From assembly GCA_002162675.1 (NCBI GenBank), contig MAAE01000007.1:248001-312000 (forward strand): a stretch of 64,000 bases of DNA. Reading direction: 5' to 3'. The notes under the pieces were generated by a model, which did no database searches, was not told the DNA's origin, and worked only from the letters and a program-made list of their open reading frames with translations. A program made the position numbers and the translations under genes. This document shows, piece by piece, positions 46,654 through 55,737 of this stretch (position 1 is the first letter of the stretch; each line of letters begins with the position of its first letter). This DNA comes from Colwellia sp. 39_35_sub15_T18 (GTDB lineage Bacteria; Pseudomonadota; Gammaproteobacteria; Enterobacterales; Alteromonadaceae).

Positions 46654-48658
46654 CCAGTTGCGCCCGCAAACTTGCCATGCCCTGTTTATTCGACTGCTCT
46701 TTATGGGCTTCAGTTTTTTTCACTTGCCCTAGCTCCCAATTTAAATCGTCTTGGGGCAGTTCATGCAAAAAGCGACTGGCTTCGGTGCGCGATACTTCAC
46801 CAAATTGGCGGCGCTCTCTGGCGTAAGTGAATATTAACTCACGCTGGGCACGGGTTATGCCCACATAAGCTAAACGACGCTCTTCTTCAACACTGCCTTC
46901 ATCAATACTGGTTTGGTGAGGCAACAAACCTTCTTCCATACCGATTAAAAACACATAAGGGAATTCTAGCCCTTTTGAGGCGTGCAAGGTCATCAGCTGC
47001 ACTTGGTCGCTATTATCCTCGTCCTCATTACGCTCCATCATGTCACGTAAGGTTAAGCGAGTAACAATTTGCGGTAAAGTCATTGGCTCTTCATCATCAG
47101 AGCCTTCAAGCATTTGTGTCACCCAACTAAAAAGTTCGGTAACGTTTTTCATGCGCATTTCTGCCGCTTTGGCGCTAGGCGAGGTATCGTAGAGAAAATC
47201 TTCGTAATTGATTTCACGGATCATCGAGCGCAGTACTGCCGCCGTATCGCCACGCTCGGCTTGATCGCCCACATTAACTAACCATTGGGTAAAAGCCTGC
47301 ATTTTCATTAACGCACGCCCCGTCAACGTTTGCTCTAACCCTAATTCAAAACTGGCGGCAAACATACTTATTTGTCGCATATTGGCATAGTTACCCAATT
47401 TTTCTAATGTTGCTGGCCCCAGCTCGCGCTTAGGTACATTCACAATACGTAAAAAAGCATTATCATCGTCTGGGTTAACCAGTACCCGTAAATAAGCCAT
47501 CACATCTTTGATTTCAGCGCGGGAGAAAAACGAAGTGCCACCACTGATCTTGTAGGGAATACGGTTAGTCATCAGGGCTTTTTCAAGCAAGCGCGATTGA
47601 TGATTACCACGGTATAAAATTGCATAATCTTTATAACGACTGCGGTTCATAAAACGATGACCGATAAGCTCACCAATAATGCGCGACACTTCATCTTCTT
47701 CATTTTTAGTTTGCACTACCCTAAGCTCAACGCCATACGCTAATTCACTAAAAAGCGCTTTATCATAAATATGCGGATTATTAGCAATTAAAATATTAGC
47801 GCATTTTAATATCCGGCCACTTGAGCGGTAATTTTGCTCTAATTTAATCAACTTTAGCTGTGGAAAATCCTTACCTAGCAACACCAAGTTTTCGGGTTTT
47901 GCACCACGCCACGAATAAATGGATTGATCATCGTCACCCACCACGGTTAAGCGGCCGCGATCACCCGCTATCTGCTTAACTAATTCATACTGACTAGCAT
48001 TGGTATCTTGATATTCATCCACCAATAAATAGCGAATTTTATTACGCCAACGTTCACGCACTTCCGGATAGTTTTTCAACAACAGCGTTGGGATAAGAAT
48101 TAAATCATCAAAATCTAAGGCATTATATGCTGTCATGTGTTGATGATAACGTTGATAAAATTCAGCATACTCCGCGCTATCGGCATCTAAAGCCATTTTA
48201 ACGACAGCATCAGGCAGCAATAAATCATTTTTCCAATTGGAAATCATGCTCTGTAATTTGCTGAGCAAATCCTTGTCGCCATCAAGCTCATCAAGGGTTA
48301 ATTCTTTTAATAGTGACAGGCTGTCTTGATCATCAAACAGGGTAAAACCCGGCTTATAACCCAAGGTTTTAATTTCTCGACGCACGATGTCTAAACCAAG
48401 AGAGTGAAAAGTTGACACAGTTAAACCACGGGTTAAGTCTTTACCGAGCATTTTGATAATACGCTCTTTCATTTCCCGTGCGGCTTTATTAGTAAAAGTT
48501 ACCGCGGCAATATTACGGGCTTTGTAATCACATTTTTGGATCAAATAGGCTATTTTCTGACAAATAACCCCTGTTTTACCTGAGCCAGCGCCAGCCAAAA
48601 CCAGACAAGGGCCATTAACATATTTTACCGCCTCATTCTGTCCTGGATTAAGTTTCAT
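46637..48658 (-). CDS. rep: ATP-dependent DNA helicase Rep
   Basis: A 673-residue superfamily-1 helicase that moves 3'-to-5' and clears protein blocks ahead of replication forks. Walker A AGAGSGKT is at residues 22-29. Further motifs are [16 protein letters not shown] (Ia), VDEYQDTN (II), [13 protein letters not shown] (III), QNYRSS (IV), [20 protein letters not shown] (V) and [12 protein letters not shown] (VI). The length and [11 protein letters not shown] start are typical of Rep, not UvrD. It converges with ubiB, overlapping by 17 bases. Confidence 0.95.
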   Translation of the reverse strand: MKLNPGQNEAVKYVNGPCLVLAGAGSGKTGVICQKIAYLIQKCDYKARNIAAVTFTNKAAREMKERIIKMLGKDLTRGLTVSTFHSLGLDIVRREIKTLGYKPGFTLFDDQDSLSLLKELTLDELDGDKDLLSKLQSMISNWKNDLLLPDAVVKMALDADSAEYAEFYQRYHQHMTAYNALDFDDLILIPTLLLKNYPEVRERWRNKIRYLLVDEYQDTNASQYELVKQIAGDRGRLTVVGDDDQSIYSWRGAKPENLVLLGKDFPQLKLIKLEQNYRSSGRILKCANILIANNPHIYDKALFSELAYGVELRVVQTKNEEDEVSRIIGELIGHRFMNRSRYKDYAILYRGNHQSRLLEKALMTNRIPYKISGGTSFFSRAEIKDVMAYLRVLVNPDDDNAFLRIVNVPKRELGPATLEKLGNYANMRQISMFAASFELGLEQTLTGRALMKMQAFTQWLVNVGDQAERGDTAAVLRSMIREINYEDFLYDTSPSAKAAEMRMKNVTELFSWVTQMLEGSDDEEPMTLPQIVTRLTLRDMMERNEDEDNSDQVQLMTLHASKGLEFPYVFLIGMEEGLLPHQTSIDEGSVEEERRLAYVGITRAQRELIFTYARERRQFGEVSRTEASRFLHELPQDDLNWELGQVKKTEAHKEQSNKQGMASLRAQLAKNKG

Positions 48659-48875
48659 GGTAACTACTCATCTTATTGCTATTTGCCCCAATTTCGTTGT
48701 CGAAAGTACTCATTTATACTTATAAATTCCGTGCTTTCTTCTAGAACTTGAACCCAATAGCTTCAAGCTTCATAGTTACAGGAATAATAATTTTTTAAAG
48801 GTCGCTGATTTTACCTGTTTTTACTCATCAGCAAAACAGTTACAATGTTATCAAATGAAATTTGAGGAAAATAAC

Positions 48876-49127
48876 ATGCTCAATGCCAAGAAGATTGAAG
48901 AAATTGCCAAGCAAGTAACCGATGCTATTCCGCCAAGTTTAAAAAATATGGCTAACGACATTGAAGATAAAACCAAAACAATATTACAACGTAAATTATC
49001 ACAATTAGATGTAGTTACTCGTGAAGAATTTGATGTGCAAACGCAAGTATTACTGAAAACACGTGCTAAGTTGGCTGAATTAGAAGAGCGCTTAACCCAA
49101 TTAGAACAAGATGCAGTTGCTAAGTAA
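48876..49127 (+). CDS. ubiK: Ubiquinone synthesis accessory factor UbiK (YqiC/BMFP)
   Basis: An 83-residue protein with an N-terminal amphipathic part (MLNAKKIEEIAKQVTDAIPP) and a C-terminal coiled coil (LLKTRAKLAELEERLTQLEQ), the pattern of UbiK/BMFP proteins. It partners UbiJ in the Ubi metabolon. The ATG at 48876 with GAGGAAAATAAC directly before it is preferred over an in-frame ATG at 48855. It overlaps the following lipase-like gene by 17 bases in another frame. Confidence 0.9.
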   Translation: MLNAKKIEEIAKQVTDAIPPSLKNMANDIEDKTKTILQRKLSQLDVVTREEFDVQTQVLLKTRAKLAELEERLTQLEQDAVAK

Positions 49128-50190
49128 GTTAATACTCACCATTACCCTGACTTTAGTAGGCTTTATGACTATAGCGAATGACAACTTTACCTCTGAAGAG
49201 CAACTTACCACTCGTCTAAACGGAGAAATCAGCGATTTTTGGCAGCAAGGCAACTTTGCGCATTTTGCTGGTGTTAATGAAACTCGTATCAATTATGCTA
49301 CCTTCACTCATCATGACGTGGAGCTAAAGACAGAAAGTAAATGCCTGGTTATTTCATCGGGGCGCGGTGAAAGTTATTTAAAATATAAAGAACTAAGTTT
49401 TGACTTATTCAAGCTTGGATTTAGTGTTTTTCTCATTGATCACCGTGGGCAAGGGTTGTCTGAACGAACACTGCCAAACCCTCACAAAGGCTATGTTGAA
49501 GACTTTCAGTATTATGTCGATGACTTTGCTTACTTTATCGACAATATAGTTAACCAACATTGTCAAAATAAGCCCTATTTACTTGCTCACTCTATGGGTA
49601 GCGCTATTGCCGCCAGATATTTACAAGATTTTCCTGACCGCATTCAAGCGGCGGCGTTATCTTCACCTATGCTAGGCTTTAATAGTGGTGGCATTCCAGA
49701 GTTTATCTCTGAGTCGATAATAAAAACCACTGCACAAGTTAATCAATGGTTTGGTGAGTCACCTTGGTATTTTCTCGGCCATAAAGATTTTGCTCAAAAA
49801 GACTTTGCTAATAACCTGTTGATGCATTCAACATTACGTTATCAAATATACACACAGCTATATAAAAACACGCCAGAAATTCAATTAGGCGGCATAACAA
49901 CTCAGTGGCTAACGGAATCGTTAGCCGTATTGGAAAAGCTTTTTGCCAATATTGATAACATCATCACACCCACCTTAGTACTACAAGCGGGCGCTGATAA
50001 AATTGTTAATAATCAAGCGCAAGATGATTTTTGCCAACAGTTACACGTACTACATCCGCAATCATGCCCCGATGGCAAACCACTCGTTATTGCTGATGCT
50101 TATCATGAATTGTTTTTTGAAAGTGATATTTACCGTAACCAAGCGTTAACGGCCGCGATCAATTGGTTTGAGCAACATCCTTTACCTTAA
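49111..50190 (+). CDS. Exported alpha/beta hydrolase, lysophospholipase-like
   Basis: A 359-residue serine hydrolase with an N-terminal signal peptide or anchor (ILTITLTLVGFMTIA). The nucleophile elbow AHSMGS places the catalytic Ser at 161. Other parts are FLIDHRGQGLSER near the oxyanion loop, a late Asp in LQAGADKIVNN and a His in DAYHELFFE, completing the triad. It resembles PldB-type lysophospholipases and monoacylglycerol lipases. It overlaps ubiK by 17 bases, so the two are coupled. Confidence 0.88.
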   Translation: MQLLSKLILTITLTLVGFMTIANDNFTSEEQLTTRLNGEISDFWQQGNFAHFAGVNETRINYATFTHHDVELKTESKCLVISSGRGESYLKYKELSFDLFKLGFSVFLIDHRGQGLSERTLPNPHKGYVEDFQYYVDDFAYFIDNIVNQHCQNKPYLLAHSMGSAIAARYLQDFPDRIQAAALSSPMLGFNSGGIPEFISESIIKTTAQVNQWFGESPWYFLGHKDFAQKDFANNLLMHSTLRYQIYTQLYKNTPEIQLGGITTQWLTESLAVLEKLFANIDNIITPTLVLQAGADKIVNNQAQDDFCQQLHVLHPQSCPDGKPLVIADAYHELFFESDIYRNQALTAAINWFEQHPLP

Positions 50191-50236
50191 CCTCTAAATG
50201 CTAAAAAGTATAAGTTAAGGCCGCGGTGGCCAAGTA

Positions 50237-51166
50237 TTAAGGCTTTTGCTTGGCTAACTCGCTCTGCACTACCGAGCTTGGATCATGATGGATAAAAACT
50301 TCACAAGGCGCTAACGCTTGGCAAATTTTAACTTCAATTTCATCACCAATACTGTGCGCCTCCAATAAAGACAGGCTATCATCAAGTTCAAGGTGAAATT
50401 GAATAAAGCGCTGGGCGCCTGATTGACGAGTACGTAACTCATGCAAGCCCAAGGCGTGCTGGTGAGACAAAACAATGTTTTTAATTTGCGCCCGTTCGTT
50501 ATCACTGATTTCATGATCCATCAATTGATAGACACTTTGGTAAATAATTTTACCGGCGCCAATCAACAAATACAGCGCAACAGCAACGGTAAAGACACCA
50601 TCCGCTTGCAACCAAATACCTTGGCTCAGCACGATAGCAAGCAAAACACCAAAGTTCATCAACAAATCCGATTGATAATGCAGAGCATCGGCACTGATCA
50701 CCACAGAATTGGTGCGCTTAATGACAAAGCGTTGAAAAAACACCAAAGCAAGCGTCAATGCAATAGCGATCATAGTGACCCAAATAGCCACGTTACTGTG
50801 CACAATAACTCTCGGGTTAAGAGTACGCTCAACACCATTGAAAATTAACAAGGTAGCAGAGCCCAAAACAAACGCGGCTTGCACCAACCCCGCTAAACTT
50901 TCTGCTTTACCATGACCAAATTTATGCTCTTTATCTGCTGGCGCTAAAGCAAAGCGCAAAATAATAATATTCATCACCGAGGCAAATAAATCTAAAATGG
51001 AGTCAGTGGTAGACGCCAACATGGCGCTAGAGTCACTCACTAACCAAGCATAAAACTTGATCACTATCAGTAACAAGGCCACAGAAGAAGAGCTAATGGC
51101 CGCTAATCGCACCCAATAAGCGTAATCATCGCTGCTGTAATTTGTTGACGTTGTTTTTTCTGACAT
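50237..51166 (-). CDS. fieF: Cation-efflux pump FieF (CDF family)
   Basis: A 309-residue cation diffusion facilitator with six membrane helices and a cytoplasmic metal-binding domain. Metal-site residues are in helix 2 ([12 protein letters not shown], Asp pair) and helix 5 ([11 protein letters not shown], His and Asp), as in E. coli FieF, and [12 protein letters not shown] is the usual loop. It exports zinc or iron(II) in exchange for protons. The ATG at 51166 is preferred over an in-frame TTG at 51181. It is divergent from trmL. Confidence 0.92.
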   Translation of the reverse strand: MSEKTTSTNYSSDDYAYWVRLAAISSSSVALLLIVIKFYAWLVSDSSAMLASTTDSILDLFASVMNIIILRFALAPADKEHKFGHGKAESLAGLVQAAFVLGSATLLIFNGVERTLNPRVIVHSNVAIWVTMIAIALTLALVFFQRFVIKRTNSVVISADALHYQSDLLMNFGVLLAIVLSQGIWLQADGVFTVAVALYLLIGAGKIIYQSVYQLMDHEISDNERAQIKNIVLSHQHALGLHELRTRQSGAQRFIQFHLELDDSLSLLEAHSIGDEIEVKICQALAPCEVFIHHDPSSVVQSELAKQKP

Positions 51167-51254
51167 GGAAAGTGTTTCCAAAAGTGAAGCGTATCGTTGT
51201 AGTGACTGTTATAATAGCAAAAAATCTTATACTCAAACTAGCGTTGTTATCATT

Positions 51255-51719
51255 ATGTTAGATGTTGTCCTTTTTCAACCACAAATTCCGCCAAACACTG
51301 GCAATATTATCCGCTTATGCGCTAACTCTGGCTTTCGCCTGCATTTAATTGAACCACTTGGTTTTGATTTAGAGGATAAAAAACTACGCCGTGCCGGGCT
51401 TGATTATCATGAGTTCGCGGCGATTAAGCGCCATAAAAACTTCGATGCCTTTGTTGAACAAGAACAGCCAAAGCGCATATTAGCCATCACCACTAAAACA
51501 GATAATTTCTATGGTGATATCACCTTTACTGCTGGAGATTATTTACTGTTTGGCTCAGAAACGGCAGGATTACCCGAAGAAGTACGCGTGCAAATACCCG
51601 ATGAAGATAAAATTCGCATTCCAATGCTCAAAGAAAGCCGCAGTATGAATTTATCGAACGCCGCTGCAGTGATTGTTTACGATGCTTGGCGACAATTAGG
51701 GTTTGTGAATGCGGTTTAA
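51255..51719 (+). CDS. trmL: tRNA (cytidine/uridine-2'-O-)-methyltransferase TrmL
   Basis: A 154-residue SPOUT-class enzyme that 2'-O-methylates the wobble base of leucine tRNAs. It has the start [20 protein letters not shown], then GSETAGLP and the knot region [18 protein letters not shown]. The length is typical, so the ATG at 51255 is preferred to an earlier in-frame start. Two partial copies of its 3' end are found downstream at 54761-54801 and 57009-57056, marking junctions of an inserted island. Confidence 0.94.
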   Translation: MLDVVLFQPQIPPNTGNIIRLCANSGFRLHLIEPLGFDLEDKKLRRAGLDYHEFAAIKRHKNFDAFVEQEQPKRILAITTKTDNFYGDITFTAGDYLLFGSETAGLPEEVRVQIPDEDKIRIPMLKESRSMNLSNAAAVIVYDAWRQLGFVNAV

Positions 51720-51925
51720 AGCAATGTCAGTGACGAATGAATAGTAACGAATTAATGATGACGAAAATAGTGACGAGTCTCGAAGATAACGACGGCGTGC
51801 TGTTCGAGATTCGCTATTCGTAGTTCGTTACTTTAGCTGTTTATTCTTGCTTGTTATCTATTGATAAAGCACTTGGTATACTTGCTCAACAATAGGTATT
51901 TCACCCTCCATTCGTTGAGCTAAAA
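51679..51925. repeat. trmL-gpsA junction repeat, copy 1
   Basis: Starts inside trmL, crosses a conserved spacer with GTGACGAG..CGAAGATAACGA and continues into a gpsA tail remnant. Copies 2 (54761-55237) and 3 (57009-57561) are in the same order and direction. Similarity stops at 51925, where LysR cargo sequence begins. Confidence 0.85.
51841..51925 (-). pseudogene. gpsA 3'-end remnant, copy A
   Basis: On the minus strand it encodes [21 protein letters not shown], against [21 protein letters not shown] in the intact GpsA. The last residues ([17 protein letters not shown]) are lost by a deletion of about 45 bases. Only about 20 residues remain of 334. Confidence 0.9.
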
Positions 51926-52809
51926 CCTTCAAATCGCTCACTGAGAAAGTCCAAAAACAAACGGTTTTTACGCGGCATAAAACGTTGCCTTGGATATAAG
52001 GCATAAATGCCGAAGTCTTCCATTTCGTAGTCGGGAAGCAGTTGCACCAACTGTTTATTTTTCAGCTCCTTTTTTACAGCAAACATCGATAACATAGCAA
52101 CGCCCTGCCCAGCCAAAACAAAAGCCTTGACCCCAACGGCGGAGTTGGCAGTAGCACTGGTATTCAGTTTTGGCGTATATGATATATCATCCTTTTTTAT
52201 TTTCCAGTTCATCAGTGCCGGTACACGGGAAAAATTAATACCATTACAGCTTTCAAGCTCGGCAATATTAGTAGGAGTAGACCCGTGGCGGTTTAAATAG
52301 GCGGGTGAAGCCGCTAAACACATACATGATGAATATAATTTTCTGCCAATTAAGTCCGAGTCTTTTAACCAACCGGCGCGTATTGATATATCAACGCCTT
52401 CGGTAAGGGGGTTATTAATATTATCATCCATAATAAAATCAATATTGATCTTGGGGTATAACAACATAAACTCGGCAGCAAGAGGAATGAGATCATCCGC
52501 ACCCAATAGGTTGGGGCAGGCTATACGCAATGTGCCTGTGGGGGTCTCCTGATGCTCTTTGAGTTCTTCAAAGGTATCCTTTGCTTCTTCTAAAATACTA
52601 ACACTGCGATGATAAAACCGATGACCTGCTTCGGTAAGACTGAGTTGCCGGGTCGAACGATGCAATAACTTAATACCAATTTCGTCCTCCAGCGAAGAAA
52701 GATGCTTACTAATAACCGATTTACTTTTGCCAAGCTTAATGCCAGCCTTTGAAAAACTCCCACACTGCACAACTTCAGTAAAATATTCCATGCGCTTTAA
52801 GTAATCCAT
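51901..52809 (-). CDS. LysR-family transcriptional regulator
   Basis: A 302-residue regulator. The winged helix at residues 1-65 (MEYFTEVVQCGSFSKAGIKL and GKSKSVISKHLSSLEDEIG) is followed by a substrate-binding domain (about 90-300; TLRIACPNLLGADDLIPLAA). It is most like the CrgA/AaeR-type group. It is divergent from the beta-propeller gene at 52952, its likely target. The last residues (FSSTNGG) and the stop codon lie inside the gpsA remnant in another frame, so the natural tail was cut when the cargo joined the junction. Confidence 0.9.
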   Translation of the reverse strand: MDYLKRMEYFTEVVQCGSFSKAGIKLGKSKSVISKHLSSLEDEIGIKLLHRSTRQLSLTEAGHRFYHRSVSILEEAKDTFEELKEHQETPTGTLRIACPNLLGADDLIPLAAEFMLLYPKINIDFIMDDNINNPLTEGVDISIRAGWLKDSDLIGRKLYSSCMCLAASPAYLNRHGSTPTNIAELESCNGINFSRVPALMNWKIKKDDISYTPKLNTSATANSAVGVKAFVLAGQGVAMLSMFAVKKELKNKQLVQLLPDYEMEDFGIYALYPRQRFMPRKNRLFLDFLSERFEGFSSTNGG

Positions 52810-52951
52810 AATTCAACCTTGGTATCAATGGTAATAACAGTAGACTTTACTGTTGCAAAAAACTCAACAGTGAGTGACCAGTGAATGGCATTGTTTGTTT
52901 TTATGATTAAATTATACTTTATCTCGTCTTAAATTTGAACGAGAGAAGATA

Positions 52952-53932
52952 ATGAAACATAAAATCGGATTAGCATTTAGCGGGTTTGTAATGAGCATTG
53001 GTCTGCTTTGTAGCCCCTCGCACGCGGCGAGTAATGACTTAAGTATTGATGAGCAATGGCAGTTGGATGGTGAATTCATCCCCGAAGGTCTGGCCTATGA
53101 TGACATCAGTCAGAGTTATTTTTTAGGATCACTAACCGAACCAGCAATATACCGAATTAATGCCCATAAACAAATAAAACGCTTTGCCTACGATAAGGAG
53201 ATTGTCTCTTCTGCTGGTGTTCATGTTGATACGCAACGTCGTCGTTTGTTGGTTACTAGTCTTGATCTGGGCACCAGTGAGGCATCCAATGTTAATAAAA
53301 AAGGTGCTAAAGCAGGTCTGGCGATTTACTCTCTGGAAACCGCAGAAAAAATTGCCTTTATAGATTTAGCCAAGGGCCTTACCGGTGGACATTTGTCTAA
53401 CGACATAACCTTTGATACCGACGGTAATATCTATATTACCGATTCATTTTCACCAATTATTTATAAAGTAGACGCAAGCTATAAAGCCAGTGTTTTGCTA
53501 CAAGACCCAGCTTTTGCAGGAAAGGGCTTCAATCTAAATGGTATCGTTTTTCATCCAAACGGATATTTAATTGTATCGAAGTACAATTCAAACAGCCTAT
53601 ATAAAATACCGCTTAAAAACCCTAAAAATTGGTCTCAAATTGAATTGGCCACAACAGTGTCGGGTCCTGATGGCTTGGTATTATTAAGTAACAATAAATT
53701 AGCCGTCATAGAAAATAAAACGCGTGGCAATATCAGTATTTTACAATCCAAGGATAACTGGAAAAGTGCCCAATTAAACAGCGCCTTGCTGCTTGATTCT
53801 GCTTTTCCAACAACGGCTACCTTAGCCAATGGTAAGTTGGTGGTACTTGATGGGCAGATTAACAAGTTATTTGCCGGTAAAAAAGGTGAGGTGAAAAACT
53901 TTTCACTATATCAAATTAACACATCTCAATAA
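52952..53932 (+). CDS. Exported SMP-30/gluconolactonase-like beta-propeller protein
   Basis: A 326-residue protein with a signal peptide (cleavage after SPSHA near residue 25). It has repeated four-stranded blade motifs such as IPEGLAYDDISQSYFLGSL, SNDITFDTDGNIYITDSFSP, LNGIVFHPNGYLIVSKYNS and VSGPDGLVLLSNNKLAVIEN. The pattern fits SMP-30/LRE or NHL-type six-bladed propellers, some of which are lactonases. The substrate is unknown and metal ligands are not certain. It is divergent from LysR and belongs to cargo 1 of the island. Confidence 0.8.
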   Translation: MKHKIGLAFSGFVMSIGLLCSPSHAASNDLSIDEQWQLDGEFIPEGLAYDDISQSYFLGSLTEPAIYRINAHKQIKRFAYDKEIVSSAGVHVDTQRRRLLVTSLDLGTSEASNVNKKGAKAGLAIYSLETAEKIAFIDLAKGLTGGHLSNDITFDTDGNIYITDSFSPIIYKVDASYKASVLLQDPAFAGKGFNLNGIVFHPNGYLIVSKYNSNSLYKIPLKNPKNWSQIELATTVSGPDGLVLLSNNKLAVIENKTRGNISILQSKDNWKSAQLNSALLLDSAFPTTATLANGKLVVLDGQINKLFAGKKGEVKNFSLYQINTSQ

Positions 53933-54041
53933 TTATTTAGAAGCGCTTGTGTATCAGCACCATGCAGATCAAATCTATATGGTGCTTTTTATTGGCTATA
54001 ATTGCTTGTTCGACGCATTATCTAAGCTAATAAAATGCTAT

Positions 54042-54557
54042 TTAATCTAAATTCCAACCTATAATTGTTCCCGCAGGGTTTCCTGCCACAGGCTCAGGAT
54101 AGTATGAAAACCTATCTGTAGTGGCGTTAACCCATACTTCTCCGTGATGATTATAGAAAAAGCACTCATTAACGCCAAAGGCTGTTAAATATAACGCAGA
54201 CCAATCTGAAATAGCGAGTGTTTGGCTAAATGTCTCTATATTGGGAGGCGATTCTAAGACTGTATTCCATAAAACCATACAGCCATCGGCATCATCCGTC
54301 GGTTTTTCTGCCCAACCTTCACTGGTAAAATTGAATAAAGTACCATTGATGGTAAGCGATGACGGTTGTCCATTGGTCTGCCACTTTAAACGTAGCATTT
54401 GAACACCAGCCCTAAATGCCCCCATGGTTGCTCTAGTCACTTCATTATGGGCATCATCTTGAATATCTACAAATTTTGGCAATGCAGTGACAGCAAGCAC
54501 CCCTAAAAGCACAATCACTAACACCAGCTCAATTAATGTAAATCCTGACTTTTTCAA
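54042..54557 (-). CDS. Type IV pilin-like (MSHA-type) prepilin
   Basis: A 171-residue prepilin with the class III signal MKKSGFTLIELVLVIVLLGV, cut after Gly5 to leave N-methylated Phe6, with Glu at mature position 5. A variable C-terminal globular part contains a Cys pair (DGCMVLW, NECFFYNHHG) that can form the usual disulfide loop. It looks like MSHA minor/major pilin types. No assembly genes are nearby, so it would rely on pilus machinery encoded elsewhere. Part of a second, related pilin lies upstream on the same strand. Confidence 0.85.
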   Translation of the reverse strand: MKKSGFTLIELVLVIVLLGVLAVTALPKFVDIQDDAHNEVTRATMGAFRAGVQMLRLKWQTNGQPSSLTINGTLFNFTSEGWAEKPTDDADGCMVLWNTVLESPPNIETFSQTLAISDWSALYLTAFGVNECFFYNHHGEVWVNATTDRFSYYPEPVAGNPAGTIIGWNLD

Positions 54558-54596
54558 AATTAATTACTTCTTTTAAAGACTACAACAAGTATAACA

Positions 54597-54755
54597 CTAT
54601 TCCATATTGAACTTTAAAAAGCCGCCAGCTGCAACGCTACCGTCACCATTACCTATGGGGTAATACTGAAAATATGGTGTAGATGCAACATCATATTGAC
54701 TGCCGTTGTGGTTATGATAAAAACAAACTGTCCATAGATAGCGAGCAGACCAGTC
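54597..54755 (-). pseudogene. 3' remnant of a second pilin gene
   Basis: A minus-strand frame ending at 54597 encodes DWSARYLWTVCFYHNHNG, then a segment ending FQYYPIGNGDGS and FLKFNME. The intact pilin next door has DWSALYLTAFGVNECFFYNH at the same place. The N-terminal half, including the prepilin signal, is gone; the break point coincides with the start of the trmL remnant at 54761, so it was cut at the junction. Confidence 0.85.
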
Positions 54756-54760
54756 AAATC

Positions 54761-54801
54761 ACGATGATTGGTGGTAATTAGGGTTTGTGAATACGGTGTA
54801 A
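54761..54801 (+). pseudogene. trmL 3'-end remnant, copy 1
   Basis: ACGATGATTGG followed by AATTAGGGTTTGTGAA and a TAA at 54799-54801 matches the last 41 bases of trmL (51679-51719) with about seven differences. Confidence 0.88.
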
Positions 54802-54922
54802 AGCAATCTCAATGACGAATTAATAGTAACGAATTAATGATGACGAAAATAGTGACGAGTCTCGAAGATAACGACGGCGTGCTATTCGTAACTCGCTATT
54901 CCTAGTTCGTCACTGTAACGGC

Positions 54923-55237
54923 TTATTCTTGTTTTTGATCACGAGATAACAGATCAGCCGCCGCTAATTGAGCGGCTTTATTTTGATAAAGTACTTGATA
55001 CACTTGCTCAACAATAGGCATTTCAACCTGCATTCGCACAGCTAACATATACACCTCTTTAGTGTTTCTGTAGCCTTCAACCACTTGCCCGATATCAGCC
55101 ATTGCTTGCTCGACATCAACCCCCTGCCCTCCTGCTAAACCAAAGCGACGGTTGCGTAACTGGTTTAACGTTATTGGTTATTGGTTATTGGTACAAGTTA
55201 ACACTAAATCGCCTAAACCAGCCATACCAACACCAAT
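54923..55237 (-). pseudogene. gpsA 3'-end remnant, copy B
   Basis: On the minus strand it encodes a near-complete GpsA tail ending [17 protein letters not shown], as in the intact gene, preceded by a [20 protein letters not shown] segment. It differs by a TTATTGG expansion and by a deletion between two CAGCCAT repeats, corresponding to about 115 bases of gpsA. It stops at 55237, where hipBA cargo begins. Confidence 0.9.
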
Positions 55238-55290
55238 TTACCTGCATGTTTTGCAGGCTCAGTATAAGCGTATAACTAACCTTTCGTTGG

Positions 55291-55333
55291 ACTATATACC
55301 GACCAAAAACAATAGAAATGGTAAGTATATAGT
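55291..55333. promoter_or_regulatory. HipB operator-like inverted repeat, distal
   Basis: ACTATATACCGACC (55291-55304) faces GGTAAGTATATAGT (55320-55333), matching at 12 of 14 positions. Its half-sites resemble those of the promoter-proximal repeat. Confidence 0.6.
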
Positions 55334-55351
55334 TCATTTATAACTGAAACA

Positions 55352-55410
55352 TTGATAAAATAATATTGACCACTATACTTACCAATACAGAGAAAAAAGG
55401 TAAGTATAGT
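55352..55410 (+). promoter_or_regulatory. hipBA promoter and proximal operator
   Basis: TTGATA (55352-55357) and TATACT (55374-55379) form a -35/-10 pair with a 16-base spacer. A perfect 12-bp inverted repeat, ACTATACTTACC (55372-55383) and GGTAAGTATAGT (55399-55410), covers the -10 box and the ribosome site and ends right at the hipB ATG. Binding by HipB would block both, as expected for autoregulation. Confidence 0.7.
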
Positions 55411-55737
55411 ATGCAAAGTAAAGTTATCAATAAAAGAAGTGCGGTGATATTTCCAAAACATAAAAAAATATTATTAGCACTTGGTGAGAATATAAAGTTA
55501 GCCCGAAAAAGAAGAAAGTTAACTCAACTACTTATTTCTGAGCGAACGGGACTATCTCGTCTTACCGTGAGAAATATTGAGAAGGGTGATTCTGGTGTTT
55601 CTATCGGGCACTACTTAGTGGTGCTCAGTGTCTTGGGGCTGGGAGATGACTTACGGCACGTAGCAAAAGATGATGAGTTAGGTAGAAAGTTACAAGATAT
55701 AAGCTTACTAACGAGCAAGGAGAGTAATAGCAGATGA
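55411..55737 (+). CDS. hipB: HipB-type antitoxin, XRE-family repressor
   Basis: A 108-residue antitoxin with a Cro/C1-type helix-turn-helix at about 25-80 (GENIKLARKRRKLTQLLISE and RTGLSRLTVRNIEKGDSGVS). It binds DNA and neutralises the HipA kinase. The ATG at 55411 follows the operator arm that contains AAGGTAAG; an in-frame ATG at 55366 lies inside the promoter and is rejected. The stop overlaps the hipA start by four bases (ATGA). It belongs to cargo 2 of the trmL-gpsA island. Confidence 0.92.
   Translation: MQSKVINKRSAVIFPKHKKILLALGENIKLARKRRKLTQLLISERTGLSRLTVRNIEKGDSGVSIGHYLVVLSVLGLGDDLRHVAKDDELGRKLQDISLLTSKESNSR

Larger units (their letters stand above)
54761..55237. repeat. trmL-gpsA junction repeat, copy 2
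   Basis: Holds the trmL tail (54761-54801), the spacer with GTGACGAGTCTCGAAGATAA, and a gpsA tail (54923-55237). It separates cargo 1 (LysR to pilin) from cargo 2 (hipBA). It contains a short triplicate of TTATTGG at 55171-55191. Confidence 0.88.

Noticed and set aside
55171-55191. Three copies of TTATTGG resembling a repeat array
   Set aside because: A short microsatellite expansion inside the gpsA remnant. There are no spacers of equal length, so it is not a CRISPR array.
55152-55343. Plus-strand 63-codon frame
   Set aside because: It runs antisense through the gpsA remnant and into the hipB operator region; it is explained by those features.
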